DNA from: Chitinophaga pinensis
GTDB taxonomy: Bacteria; Bacteroidota; Bacteroidia; Chitinophagales; Chitinophagaceae
DNA: 10,760 nucleotides
Direction of reading: 5' to 3'
Assembly: GCA_945872805.1 (NCBI GenBank)
Contig: CAMCBE010000033.1
Span: 1-10,760, forward strand
Numbering within the stretch: position 1 is the first letter of the stretch; every line of letters starts with the position of its first letter. The notes beneath the pieces were generated by a model, which searched no databases, was not told the DNA's origin, and saw nothing but the letters and a program-made list of their open reading frames with translations. Both the position numbers and the translations under genes were made by a program. This document shows, one piece after another, positions 1 to 7,407 of the stretch.

Positions 1-1017
1 TTTATCATGTTCATCTCCATCAGGCACTGCCCTAATCATCATAATTTCTACATTGTTAGCAATACCTACAATGCCAATTTTATTTTTTCGGTCTGCTGCA
101 ATGATTCCAGAAACATGTGTGCCATGTTCTGATCTAGTTGCCATAACATCATTATTGCCATAGTAGCGATCATTTACATCGTCATAGTTGTCTTGAACAA
201 CAGCGCCGCGGTAATCAATTGGTTCTTTTTCAACGGCAAGCATTTTTGTTTTTTCCTGTTCATAGAAGTCAAACAATTCTTTTAATACAAAGCTATTGGG
301 TTGATCCATTTGTCTTGTTTGTTGAAAAATACCCAACATGGCTTTCTTAGATTTTATTTCAATTGCACTGACCGCTTTGAAATTTTCTAATTCATCTCCT
401 GTATAGGTATTTTTCCCAAAGGATATTTTAATAACGCTATCAGCGATAGGTAGTTTCGTAACTACATCTTTTAAAATCATAACATATAAAGAGGCTTCTT
501 TTGCCTGTATTTCAAGAATTTCTTTTGCTTTTTTGAAGTTTTTAAAATCAAAAAGTTGTTCGTTACTTAACGAATTTTCTTCTATGGATTGATTTTCGAA
601 TAGTTTTTTAAACTTATAATAAACCCTTGCTCCTTCATAACTATCTTTTGTTACATTTTTCCCATCTCTACCACCAATGAAATTCCATCCGTATACATCA
701 TCTACATATCCATTATGGTCATCATCAATTCGATTGCCCGGAATCTCATTTTTGTTTTTCCACAAAATGGATTTAAGGTCTTCATGCAGTGTATCCACTC
801 CAGAATCTATTACAGCTACAATGATTTTTCGTTTAGGTTTTAATGTAGCTAAAATAGTGGCATAGGCTTTGTCTACACTTGTACCATAGGTGCCGGATAT
901 GTTGAAATCACTCAACTGCCAATCTCGTTTAGTAGAGGCCGTATCTTTTTGTGCGAATGATGTATAGTGTACTAAAATGAGAAATGCTAGTGCAATACTA
1001 AAAACTACTTTTTTCAT
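1..1017 (-). CDS. Secreted S8-family subtilisin-like serine protease, 5' part (C-terminus beyond left edge)
   Basis: This frame is open for 339 codons from ATG at 1017 to the left edge, with no stop. Residues 1-22 look like a signal peptide (MKK, hydrophobic stretch, then SFA before Q23), so the product is probably exported. The catalytic Asp is D71 in VAVIDSGVD, and the catalytic His is H298 in EHGTHVSGIIAA. An Asp/Asn-rich stretch with DDDHNGYVDD and GWNF follows the Asp block, as in many Bacteroidota subtilases. The catalytic Ser block (GTS-type) must lie outside the window. The Asp-to-His distance is about 227 residues against about 32 in subtilisin, so a large Lys/Glu-rich insert sits in the protease domain; from memory, a Bacteroidota subtilase subgroup has such an insert. 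The gene lies 72 bp downstream of the aldehyde dehydrogenase on the same strand and could be co-transcribed. The family is confident; substrate and secretion route are unknown. Confidence 0.9.
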   Translation of the reverse strand, partial: MKKVVFSIALAFLILVHYTSFAQKDTASTKRDWQLSDFNISGTYGTSVDKAYATILATLKPKRKIIVAVIDSGVDTLHEDLKSILWKNKNEIPGNRIDDDHNGYVDDVYGWNFIGGRDGKNVTKDSYEGARVYYKFKKLFENQSIEENSLSNEQLFDFKNFKKAKEILEIQAKEASLYVMILKDVVTKLPIADSVIKISFGKNTYTGDELENFKAVSAIEIKSKKAMLGIFQQTRQMDQPNSFVLKELFDFYEQEKTKMLAVEKEPIDYRGAVVQDNYDDVNDRYYGNNDVMATRSEHGTHVSGIIAADRKNKIGIVGIANNVEIMMIRAVPDGDEHDK

Positions 1018-1089
1018 TTTATTTATTGAATATGAAAGGTAACATTTTTCAAAATTGAGGTCTACGTGAACATATCATTTAAGAAAATT

Positions 1090-2622
1090 TTACAACTTGA
1101 AATGTATACCTTGTGCTAGCGGTAGTGTATTACTGTAATTGATGGTGACCGATTGTCTCCTCATATACGCTTTCCAAGAATCACTTCCGCTTTCTCTTCC
1201 ACCACCAGTTTCTTTCTCACCACCAAATGCCCCTCCAATCTCTGCACCACTTGTCCCAATGTTAACATTGGCTATGCCGCAATCACTTCCATTCGCTGAA
1301 AGAAAGTATTCTGCGTTTCTAAGGTTTAGTGTCATGACTGAAGAAGATAGACCCTGAGGAACATTGTTTTGTATAAAAACGGCCTCTTCAAGGGTACTAT
1401 ATTTCATTAAATAGAGAATGGGAGCGAAGGTTTCTTTTTTCGCAATTTCTATAGAAGAGTGAACCTCTGCTATGCATGGTTTTACATAACAATTGCTTTC
1501 AAACGCAGGACCCTCAAGTATTCCACCTTCGATGATAAACGTTCCACCTTGCTCAGTGATGGCTTGTATAGTATGTAGGTATTGATCAACGGCTGCTTTA
1601 TCAATTAGTGGACCCATGTGATTAGATTGCAATAGGGGATTGCCAATTTTAATTTGTCCATAAGCATGAACTAATTGTGCCTTAAATTTTTCATAGATGC
1701 TCTCATGAATGATCAATCTTCTTGTTGTTGTACAACGTTGTCCCGCTGTTCCTACAGCCCCAAATACGGCTGCATTAAGTGCGATATTCAAATCTGCGTC
1801 CTCAGCAATAATAATAGCATTATTACCACCAAGCTCTAATAATGATTTTCCAAACCTAGATGCTACTGCTACACCTACAGATCGCCCCATATTCGTTGAT
1901 CCTGTTGCAGAGACTAGTGCGATTCGCGTATCATGTGCCATCAACTCACCAATCTGTCGGTCACCATTTATAAGAGATATAACTCCCTCAGGAATGTTGT
2001 TTTCTGTTAACACATCTTTTATGATCTCTTGACATGCAATGGCTGTTAACGGTGTTTTTTCAGAGGGTTTCCATATGCAGACATTTCCACAAACCAACGC
2101 AATCATTGCATTCCAGCTCCACACAGCCACTGGAAAATTAAATGCAGTGATAATTCCAACTACCCCCAACGGATGCCATTGCTCATACATCCTATGTCCT
2201 GGTCGCTCACTTTGTGTAGTCATACCGTAAAGTTGACGTGATAATCCTGTTGCAAAATCACAGATATCGATCATCTCTTGTACTTCACCAAGACCTTCTT
2301 GCAAGCTCTTCCCCATTTCATAACTAACGAGTTGTCCTAAACTTGATTTTTTACTGCGCAACGTGTTGCCAATTTGCCTTACAATATCCCCACGTTTAGC
2401 AGCAGGCCAGTTTCTCCAACTTGAGAATGCTTTTAATGAAGCCTCAATGACTTCATCATATTCTTTTGCAGAGGTTGTATTTATGGATTCAATTAGTTTT
2501 CCATCAACAGGTGAAAAGGATGATAATATTTCCTTCTCCCCATCAAGCCAAGTTAATCCAGTAGAGGTTCCTTTATGTTGGCTTGTGATGTGTAAGTCAG
2601 TTAAAATTTCAGACAAAATCAT
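1090..2622 (-). CDS. ALDH7/antiquitin-type aldehyde dehydrogenase (probable delta-1-piperideine-6-carboxylate / alpha-aminoadipate semialdehyde dehydrogenase)
   Basis: A full-length 510-residue NAD(P)-dependent aldehyde dehydrogenase. Visible elements are the oxyanion Asn N162 in FNFPVAVW, the cofactor-binding K185 in WKPSEKT, the general base E263 in LELGGNNA, and the nucleophile C297 in GTAGQRCTTTRR. The C-terminal stretch at about 456-505 (SGAEIGGAFGGEKETGGGRE, then SGSDSWKAYMRR and TINYS.. PLAQGI) closely resembles human antiquitin (ALDH7A1) and bacterial AmaB/Pcd. That family oxidises alpha-aminoadipate semialdehyde, in equilibrium with piperideine-6-carboxylate, to alpha-aminoadipate in lysine catabolism. 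The substrate is inferred from family only: no lysine aminotransferase or other lysine gene lies in the window. The ATG at 2622 overlaps the stop of the upstream flippase-like gene in an ATGA, supporting both the start and translational coupling. Other ALDH families are unlikely given the C-terminal signature. Confidence 0.93.
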   Translation of the reverse strand: MILSEILTDLHITSQHKGTSTGLTWLDGEKEILSSFSPVDGKLIESINTTSAKEYDEVIEASLKAFSSWRNWPAAKRGDIVRQIGNTLRSKKSSLGQLVSYEMGKSLQEGLGEVQEMIDICDFATGLSRQLYGMTTQSERPGHRMYEQWHPLGVVGIITAFNFPVAVWSWNAMIALVCGNVCIWKPSEKTPLTAIACQEIIKDVLTENNIPEGVISLINGDRQIGELMAHDTRIALVSATGSTNMGRSVGVAVASRFGKSLLELGGNNAIIIAEDADLNIALNAAVFGAVGTAGQRCTTTRRLIIHESIYEKFKAQLVHAYGQIKIGNPLLQSNHMGPLIDKAAVDQYLHTIQAITEQGGTFIIEGGILEGPAFESNCYVKPCIAEVHSSIEIAKKETFAPILYLMKYSTLEEAVFIQNNVPQGLSSSVMTLNLRNAEYFLSANGSDCGIANVNIGTSGAEIGGAFGGEKETGGGRESGSDSWKAYMRRQSVTINYSNTLPLAQGIHFKL

Positions 2623-3626
2623 GGTTGCGTATTTTTGTTTTTATTTAAAATTGACATTAATCCCATAGAAATTGGACCAAAAATAATGAGTAGAAGCGTT
2701 TGTAGTGACCAAATTAGCCATCCAAAAGCTAGTCCAACAACTTGGTTGATTCCATAAAACCCGAGTGTTTTTTGTACTGCCAATTGATAGGCTCCAATTC
2801 CACCTTGTGTCATAATCATGGCAAAACTACCAAAGGTTAAGATCGTAATTGATGGTATCCAGCCTAGATCAGTAAGTTCATTCAGCGCCATAAATCCTAT
2901 CTTGATGCTCGATAAATATAGAAACCAAATCAAAAATGTATAGAAGAAGAACAACGGCTTATTTTTTAAGTGCCTTATGCTCATAAGACCTTCTTTAGCC
3001 CCTAGAACTAGCGCTTTGATTTTTGCAATTCGTTTTTGAGAAGCCATTTTCTTGAATAACCATCCAATTAGAAAGAGTAAAACGAAAATCAATATACTAT
3101 AAATAGTGAGTTGGTAAACATCAATTGATATTTTTTGAACAAATTTTGTCCATAACTCCTTGGCATATTCTCCTACAACATGAAACTGAGATGCGATAGT
3201 TATACTGATAACGAGAACTAGGCAAATAACGTCAACAATTCTTTCAGCAACCATCGTTCCAATTAATTGATTTACAGGTATTTTTTCGTACTTACCTAGC
3301 ATAGTACATTTCATCAATTCACCCAATCGAGGAAACAATAGATTAAAGAAGAATCCAATGATCACAGCAAAAAACACATTGCTGTTTTTAGGGGTATAGG
3401 AGAGTGGGGCGATCAGCATTTTCCAGCGAAGTGCTCTTATATAATGGCTTAAGACAACAATCACCATACAGGGTAAAACAATCAGGGGATTGGATGTATA
3501 AATCAAGTTTTTAACGGCATAGATCTCGGTTGTTGATAAGGATCGGGTTGTAATCCAAAGAAGAAAAACACCTAAAAACAGGAACAATATAAATTTTATG
3601 AAACTAGAAATAGTGCCTTTTGACAT
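2619..3626 (-). CDS. Flippase-like integral membrane protein, LPG_synthase_TM family (stand-alone)
   Basis: A 335-residue, very hydrophobic protein with about 7-8 predicted membrane segments, roughly at 8-25, 46-63, 83-98, 124-147, 171-191, 225-245, 257-275 and 294-322. Motifs fitting the lysylphosphatidylglycerol synthase transmembrane/UPF0104 family are RALRWKMLI (64-72), NLLFPRLGE (95-103), AERIVDV (127-133) and the glycine-rich TQGGIGAYQ (273-281). In MprF this membrane domain flips a lipid made by a cytosolic aminoacyltransferase domain. That second domain is absent here, so aminoacylation of phosphatidylglycerol should not be inferred; lipid or isoprenoid-linked substrate transport is a guess from the family. 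The gene is first in the leftward transcript, has a good promoter candidate (TTG-N17-TACCTTTG at 3730-3703), and overlaps the ALDH gene by 4 bp. The family call is solid, the substrate unknown. Confidence 0.85.
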   Translation of the reverse strand: MSKGTISSFIKFILFLFLGVFLLWITTRSLSTTEIYAVKNLIYTSNPLIVLPCMVIVVLSHYIRALRWKMLIAPLSYTPKNSNVFFAVIIGFFFNLLFPRLGELMKCTMLGKYEKIPVNQLIGTMVAERIVDVICLVLVISITIASQFHVVGEYAKELWTKFVQKISIDVYQLTIYSILIFVLLFLIGWLFKKMASQKRIAKIKALVLGAKEGLMSIRHLKNKPLFFFYTFLIWFLYLSSIKIGFMALNELTDLGWIPSITILTFGSFAMIMTQGGIGAYQLAVQKTLGFYGINQVVGLAFGWLIWSLQTLLLIIFGPISMGLMSILNKNKNTQP

Positions 3627-3647
3627 AGGTATTTAAATGGGTTTCAA

Positions 3648-3661
3648 GGGTAAAGTTACCC
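3648..3661 (-). promoter_or_regulatory. Small inverted repeat in the leader of the flippase-like gene
   Basis: GGGTAA and TTACCC flank a 2-base centre, giving a 14-base near-palindrome that ends 21 bases upstream of the ATG at 3626. It lies between the predicted leftward promoter and the start codon, so it is expected in the 5' leader, where it could form a short 5-bp hairpin with a 4-nt loop. It could equally be an operator for a dimeric regulator, or chance. No run of T follows, so it is not a terminator. Confidence 0.3.
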
Positions 3662-3702
3662 AAAATGGTATTTTATGGAAGTCTGTTTTTCAATGATTTA
3701 TG

Positions 3703-3730
3703 CAAAGGTACCCATAATAAGCATTTACAA
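3703..3730 (-). promoter_or_regulatory. Probable Bacteroidota-type promoter for the flippase-like/ALDH operon
   Basis: Read on the minus strand, TTG (3730-3728) is followed after 17 bases by TACCTTTG (3710-3703), a perfect match to the TAnnTTTG -7 element of the Bacteroidota primary sigma factor. Spacing lies within the usual TTG-N17-23 range. The predicted leader before the ATG at 3626 is about 70 bases. Confidence 0.6.
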
Positions 3731-3757
3731 TAACAGGGCAATTCAGTTAAAATTCCT

Positions 3758-3765
3758 TATTTTTG
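3758..3765 (+). promoter_or_regulatory. Probable -7 element of the promoter for the glycogen-synthase-like gene
   Basis: TATTTTTG matches TAnnTTTG exactly and lies 32 bases before the ATG at 3798. I see no TTG at the expected -33 distance (the bases there read about AGGGCAATTCAG), so the promoter is either weak at -33 or depends on another factor. It stands 47 bp from the divergent leftward -7 element. Confidence 0.5.
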
Positions 3766-3797
3766 CACACTTTCATTGCCTTTTTTAACACAACAAA

Positions 3798-4613
3798 ATG
3801 GTCACAAAGAAAAGAATTCTCTTTATAGCCAACGAAATGTCTCCGTATCTAGAACTCACTGAGTTCTCGGAGCTTGTCAACAGGCTGGCCATTAAAGCAA
3901 ATGATACCGGTTTTGAGGTAAGGTGCATTATGCCTCGATTTGGTACCATAAATGAAAGACGTCACAGATTACATGAAGTAGTTAGACTATCTGGTATCAA
4001 CATTACTATCGAAAATGATGACTACCCACTACAAATTAAAGTAGCTTCTCTTCCAAATGCAAGATTACAAGTTTATTTTTTAGATAACGAAGACATGTTC
4101 AAGCGTAAATATGTCTTTCAGGATGAAAATGAAAAGTGGTACGATGATAATGGAATTCGATCCATTTTCTTTTGCAAAGGCGCTCTTGAAACAGTTAAAA
4201 AATTTGGTTGGCCTCCTGATATTATTCACTGCAGTGGTTGGATGACAGGATTAATCCCATTGTTTTTAAAGACGGCCTATAAGAAGGAACCTGTTTTTAG
4301 CAATAGTAAAATCTTATATACAATAGGTCAAAATACATTTGAAGAGTCTCTTGGTGCTGATTTCAATAAATTAGCACTCATAAATGCAAGTATTAAGGAT
4401 AAAGATCTTGAGCCATATACTGGGTCTAATAATTTCTCTATTTTCAAAGGAGCTGCATCATATGCAGATGCCATTTCATTTGGTGACAGTGAAGTGGATA
4501 AAAAATTGCTTGATGCATTTTCAAAGCCAAAAGGAAAGAAAGTTATTTCGTACAATCCTGACTCCGATTTAACAGAGTATTTACAATTGTATAACGACCT
4601 TGCAATCAAGTAA
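3798..4613 (+). CDS. Glycogen/starch-synthase-like protein, GT5 N-terminal domain only
   Basis: A 271-residue protein matching only the N-terminal Rossmann half of GlgA-type glycogen synthases. Recognisable parts are the opening strand KRILFIANEMSPY (5-17), PDIIHCSGWMTGLIPLFLK (140-158, aligning with the GlgA PDVVHAHDWHAGL region), LYTIGQNTFEE (173-183, the TIHN region) and FKGAASYADAISFGDSE (216-232, the yAD..tVS region). Full GlgA is about 480 residues, and the C-terminal GT-B domain is absent here. The usual ADP-glucose-binding KTGGL after the first strand reads ELTEF, and HDWH reads SGWM. Enzyme activity is therefore doubtful, though annotation pipelines commonly name it glycogen/starch synthase. 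From memory, such short homologues recur in Bacteroidota next to a DUF4270 gene, as here, which argues for a conserved function rather than decay. No other glycogen gene is nearby. Confidence 0.75.
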   Translation: MVTKKRILFIANEMSPYLELTEFSELVNRLAIKANDTGFEVRCIMPRFGTINERRHRLHEVVRLSGINITIENDDYPLQIKVASLPNARLQVYFLDNEDMFKRKYVFQDENEKWYDDNGIRSIFFCKGALETVKKFGWPPDIIHCSGWMTGLIPLFLKTAYKKEPVFSNSKILYTIGQNTFEESLGADFNKLALINASIKDKDLEPYTGSNNFSIFKGAASYADAISFGDSEVDKKLLDAFSKPKGKKVISYNPDSDLTEYLQLYNDLAIK

Positions 4614-4631
4614 CTGAATTGCCAAAACGCA

Positions 4632-4647
4632 TAAAAAATCGTACGTG
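4632..4647 (+). promoter_or_regulatory. A-rich ribosome-binding-type sequence supporting a GTG start
   Basis: TAAAAAA at 4632-4638 stands 6 bases before GTG at 4645. It resembles the TAAAA-type translation signal described for Flavobacterium-group genes. The frame has a stop at 4615-4617 and no in-frame ATG until codon 77, which would lose the signal sequence and the conserved DUF4270 opening, so GTG is the best start. Confidence 0.45.
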
Positions 4648-6093
4648 AGTCATTGTAAATTTCTGAATATCTTTTTCCTCTTTATTGTTGTTTCTTTTTT
4701 CTCTTTTTGTACTAAAATTAAGAGTACCGATATCGGTGCAGACTTAATCCCTCAGATTGATAATATAAATACATTTGATACCAGTTTTGAGGTTGTGGCT
4801 AACAATAGCATTAGTCCAGATTCTCTTCTTCCTAGTTTAAGTAGAGATCAAGTAGGGGATGTCGGCCAATTTATGCTGGGTTATGTTTCCCATAATCCTC
4901 AGTTCGGAACAACCAAAGCTTCAATTTTTCTTGAATTGAAACCTACTGCGTATCCCTACAAATTTGAAAATGTTCCGGATAGCTTGTATCTAGACTCTGT
5001 AGTACTTTGCCTAAAGTATCGGTTCTCATTCGGTGATACCAACGCCTTGCAATCGGTTACTGTTCAGAAAATCACTGAAATGTTGAAGCCAGATTCAGCC
5101 TACCAAACCAACAAAGTTGTTGCTTATTCACAAGTGATAGGAACAAAACAATTTCTACCCGCATCACTAAATGATTCACTTATTACAACCAGAGAAAGAA
5201 CAAGTAATCAATTGAGAATCAGGTTGAATGATGATTTTGGAAATGAACTTCTTAAAATAGATACAGTTGGTTTAAGTCCATACAAGAATGATTCCTTGTT
5301 CCGCAATTACTTCAAAGGTTTCGCGATTGTACCAGAAACTGGAGGTAGTGGTTCAGCTGCAAATGGTTTAATGAGTTTCTCGATAAGCGATACAGCAACA
5401 TACCTGCGTTTTTATTACCGCTATACTAAAAACGGCAGACAAGATACCTCGGCAAAGAATTTCAAGTTCAATAGCTATGGAGCTTTGTCCGCCAGCGTAA
5501 ATCATATTGAACGCAACTACTCAGGTAGCGAAATGACCCAACACTTAGGAGTAAAACCCGGTGGTGATAGTCTTGTTTATATTCAAGCAGCACCAGGTAC
5601 CTATAGTCTACTACGCATACCAGGATTGAATGAATTTAAGTCTAGAAAAGGAAATGTCATGATCCACTTAGCTCAATTGAGCATGGATGAAGTTCAAACA
5701 CCAGGTTCTCAATCGAACATTTTTTATGCACCGTTGTATATGTATCCAGAGATTTTTGACACTACACTGAATTCTTTTTATCCATTTTTTGATGATGCTT
5801 TTGTCAATGGTAACTATGACAATACAGCATTTGGTGGATTCAGGAAATTCAATCTTGATAATACTAAACTCGTCGCTCACTACGATATGAACGTAACCCG
5901 TCATGTGCAAAGCATTATAACTAGGAATTCGCCCAATATGCCCATCAAGCTTTCTGCACCCAAAACAGTACGGTATAATGATCTATACATAACCTTCTCA
6001 CAAAATAGTTTGGCGACGGGTAATGTCGTCCTCGGAGGAGGTAACCATTCGTCTAAAAAAATGAAATTGCGCGTTGTTTACTCAAAACTTTGA
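4645..6093 (+). CDS. DUF4270 family protein, probable exported envelope (lipo)protein
   Basis: A 482-residue protein beginning at GTG, 31 bp after the glycogen-synthase-like gene. Residues 5-20 are strongly hydrophobic and followed by C22, after which comes a conserved-looking IGADLIP (30-36) and then VGQFMLGYVSHNPQFGTTKAS (split as LGY.. at 78-80 and FGTTKAS at 87-93), features I recognise from DUF4270 proteins. The rest is rich in Ser, Asn, Asp and aromatic residues, typical of exported beta-rich envelope proteins. The function of DUF4270 is not known. The candidate lipobox FSFC is atypical, with Phe at -1 where Gly/Ala/Ser is usual, so lipidation at C22 is only probable. Pairing with the upstream short GT5 protein suggests a shared transcript and perhaps a linked surface role, which is inference. 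The family call is good. Confidence 0.8.
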   Translation: MSHCKFLNIFFLFIVVSFFSFCTKIKSTDIGADLIPQIDNINTFDTSFEVVANNSISPDSLLPSLSRDQVGDVGQFMLGYVSHNPQFGTTKASIFLELKPTAYPYKFENVPDSLYLDSVVLCLKYRFSFGDTNALQSVTVQKITEMLKPDSAYQTNKVVAYSQVIGTKQFLPASLNDSLITTRERTSNQLRIRLNDDFGNELLKIDTVGLSPYKNDSLFRNYFKGFAIVPETGGSGSAANGLMSFSISDTATYLRFYYRYTKNGRQDTSAKNFKFNSYGALSASVNHIERNYSGSEMTQHLGVKPGGDSLVYIQAAPGTYSLLRIPGLNEFKSRKGNVMIHLAQLSMDEVQTPGSQSNIFYAPLYMYPEIFDTTLNSFYPFFDDAFVNGNYDNTAFGGFRKFNLDNTKLVAHYDMNVTRHVQSIITRNSPNMPIKLSAPKTVRYNDLYITFSQNSLATGNVVLGGGNHSSKKMKLRVVYSKL

Positions 6094-6108
6094 TTTTTAA
6101 TATCTTTA
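6074..6108 (+). promoter_or_regulatory. Possible promoter upstream of metK
   Basis: TATCTTTA (6101-6108) is one base off TAnnTTTG and lies 17 bases before the metK ATG. The nearest TTG (6074-6076) is 24 bases upstream, slightly long. The same TATCTTTA octamer precedes the penicillin-acylase gene. It would overlap the end of the DUF4270 gene, so readthrough from upstream is also possible. Confidence 0.3.
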
Positions 6109-6125
6109 CAGCATAAATAAACTAT

Positions 6126-7388
6126 ATGCCTTATCTATTTACATCAGAAAGTGTTTCGGAAGGACATCCGGATAAAGTAGCAGATCAAATTTCAGACGCA
6201 TTAATTGACAACTTCTTGGCTTTTGACCCGATGGCAAAAGTAGCTTGTGAAACCTTAGTTACAACAGGACTAGTTGTGTTAGCTGGAGAAGTTAAAGCCA
6301 ATTGCACACTGGATGTTCAAAAAATTGCCCGTGATGTAATTTCAAAAATTGGGTATACCAAAAGTGAATACATGTTCGAGGCAAATTCATGTGGTATTTT
6401 ATCTGCTATCCATGAACAATCTGCTGATATAAATCGTGGTGTAGAGAGAAAGAAGAAAGAAGATCAAGGTGCAGGTGATCAAGGGATGATGTTTGGTTAT
6501 GCAACCAATGAAACTGAAAATCTAATGCCTCTCGCTTTAGATTTAGCACATAAGATTCTTATCGAATTAGCCGATATCAGAAGAGAGAAAAAATCAAAAA
6601 TGCCTTATTTAAGGCCAGACGCTAAGAGTCAAGTAACTATCGAGTATGATGATAACGACAGACCAACTCGAATAGATGCTATTGTTGTATCTACACAACA
6701 TGATGACTTTAATAAGAATGATCAAAAAATGCTCGATCAGATTAAAAAAGACATCATCAATATCGTTATTCCAAGAGTGAAAGCAAAAAGCAAAAAGGAC
6801 GTTCAGAAACTTTTCAATACTGATATTAAGTATCATATTAATCCAACTGGAAAATTTGTGATAGGCGGTCCACACGGAGATACCGGTTTAACTGGTCGCA
6901 AAATAATCGTAGATACCTACGGTGGTAAAGGTGCTCATGGTGGAGGTGCTTTTAGTGGTAAAGATCCATCAAAAGTGGATAGAAGTGCTGCATACGCGGC
7001 ACGCCATATTGCTAAAAATATGGTTGCTGCTGGTGTTGCTGATGAAATCCTAGTACAAGTTTCATATGCAATCGGTGTAGCAAAGCCAATGGGCATTTTC
7101 GTTGACACCTATGGAACGTCAAAAGTATCTTTGACAGATGGTGAAATTGCTTCAAGAGTTGAAAAACTTTTCGACATGAGACCTTATGCTATTGAAACGA
7201 GATTGAAATTGCGCAATCCAATTTATCAAGAGACAGCTGCATACGGTCATATGGGTCGTAAAAACGAAATTGTTAAAAAGTCGTTTGATATACCCGGTGG
7301 CGGTAAAAAAGTAGTTGAAGTGGAGCTATTCACTTGGGAGAAATTAGATTTTGTAGACAAAGTGAAATCTGCATTCAAAATCAAATAA
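6126..7388 (+). CDS. metK: S-adenosylmethionine synthetase (methionine adenosyltransferase)
   Basis: Makes S-adenosylmethionine from methionine and ATP, releasing phosphate and pyrophosphate; cytosolic, the source of methyl donor for the cell. The 420-residue protein has the ATP-site GHPDKVADQISDA (13-25, with H14 and D16), the GAGDQGMMFGYA signature (115-126), GGPHGDTGLTGRK (247-259) and the phosphate-loop-like GGGAFSGKD (272-280) followed by KVDRSAAYAARH. It is longer than the roughly 384-residue E. coli enzyme, with extra charged sequence at about 155-175 and 196-235, as I recall for Bacteroidota MetK. The ATG at 6126 gives MPYLFTSESVSEGHPDK, the expected N-terminus, and is preceded by an A-rich TAAATAA leader. 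The gene is closed by a strong terminator. The 32-bp upstream gap is too short for a SAM riboswitch. Confidence 0.97.
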   Translation: MPYLFTSESVSEGHPDKVADQISDALIDNFLAFDPMAKVACETLVTTGLVVLAGEVKANCTLDVQKIARDVISKIGYTKSEYMFEANSCGILSAIHEQSADINRGVERKKKEDQGAGDQGMMFGYATNETENLMPLALDLAHKILIELADIRREKKSKMPYLRPDAKSQVTIEYDDNDRPTRIDAIVVSTQHDDFNKNDQKMLDQIKKDIINIVIPRVKAKSKKDVQKLFNTDIKYHINPTGKFVIGGPHGDTGLTGRKIIVDTYGGKGAHGGGAFSGKDPSKVDRSAAYAARHIAKNMVAAGVADEILVQVSYAIGVAKPMGIFVDTYGTSKVSLTDGEIASRVEKLFDMRPYAIETRLKLRNPIYQETAAYGHMGRKNEIVKKSFDIPGGGKKVVEVELFTWEKLDFVDKVKSAFKIK

Positions 7389-7407
7389 TTTTTTACATAA
7401 TTATATC

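Noticed and set aside
677..865. 62-codon plus-strand open frame within the subtilase region
   Set aside because: It is antisense to the subtilase Asp block, whose motif (DSGVD) clearly marks the minus-strand frame as the coding one.
1018..1089. Separate promoter for the subtilase in the 72-bp gap after the ALDH gene
   Set aside because: The best candidate on the minus strand, TACCTTTC (1041-1034), misses the final G, has no TTG at the proper distance and would leave a leader of only about 10 bases.
1709..2032. 107-codon plus-strand open frame inside the aldehyde dehydrogenase gene
   Set aside because: It is antisense to a well-conserved ALDH reading frame, has no recognisable motif and is explained by codon bias of the real gene; likewise the other plus-strand frames within 1139-2668.
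3627..3797. Small RNA or tRNA gene in the divergent spacer
   Set aside because: No cloverleaf, CCA end or terminator is visible; the spacer is explained by two promoters and one short inverted repeat.
5668..5910. Minus-strand 80-codon open frame in the DUF4270 gene, and similar minus-strand frames in the glycogen-synthase-like, metK, NUDIX and rlmB genes
   Set aside because: These are short, without motifs or start signals, and overlap convincing plus-strand genes throughout.
6094..6125. Possible SAM riboswitch upstream of metK
   Set aside because: Only 32 bases separate the DUF4270 stop from the metK start, too few for a known SAM aptamer, and no conserved aptamer pieces are visible.
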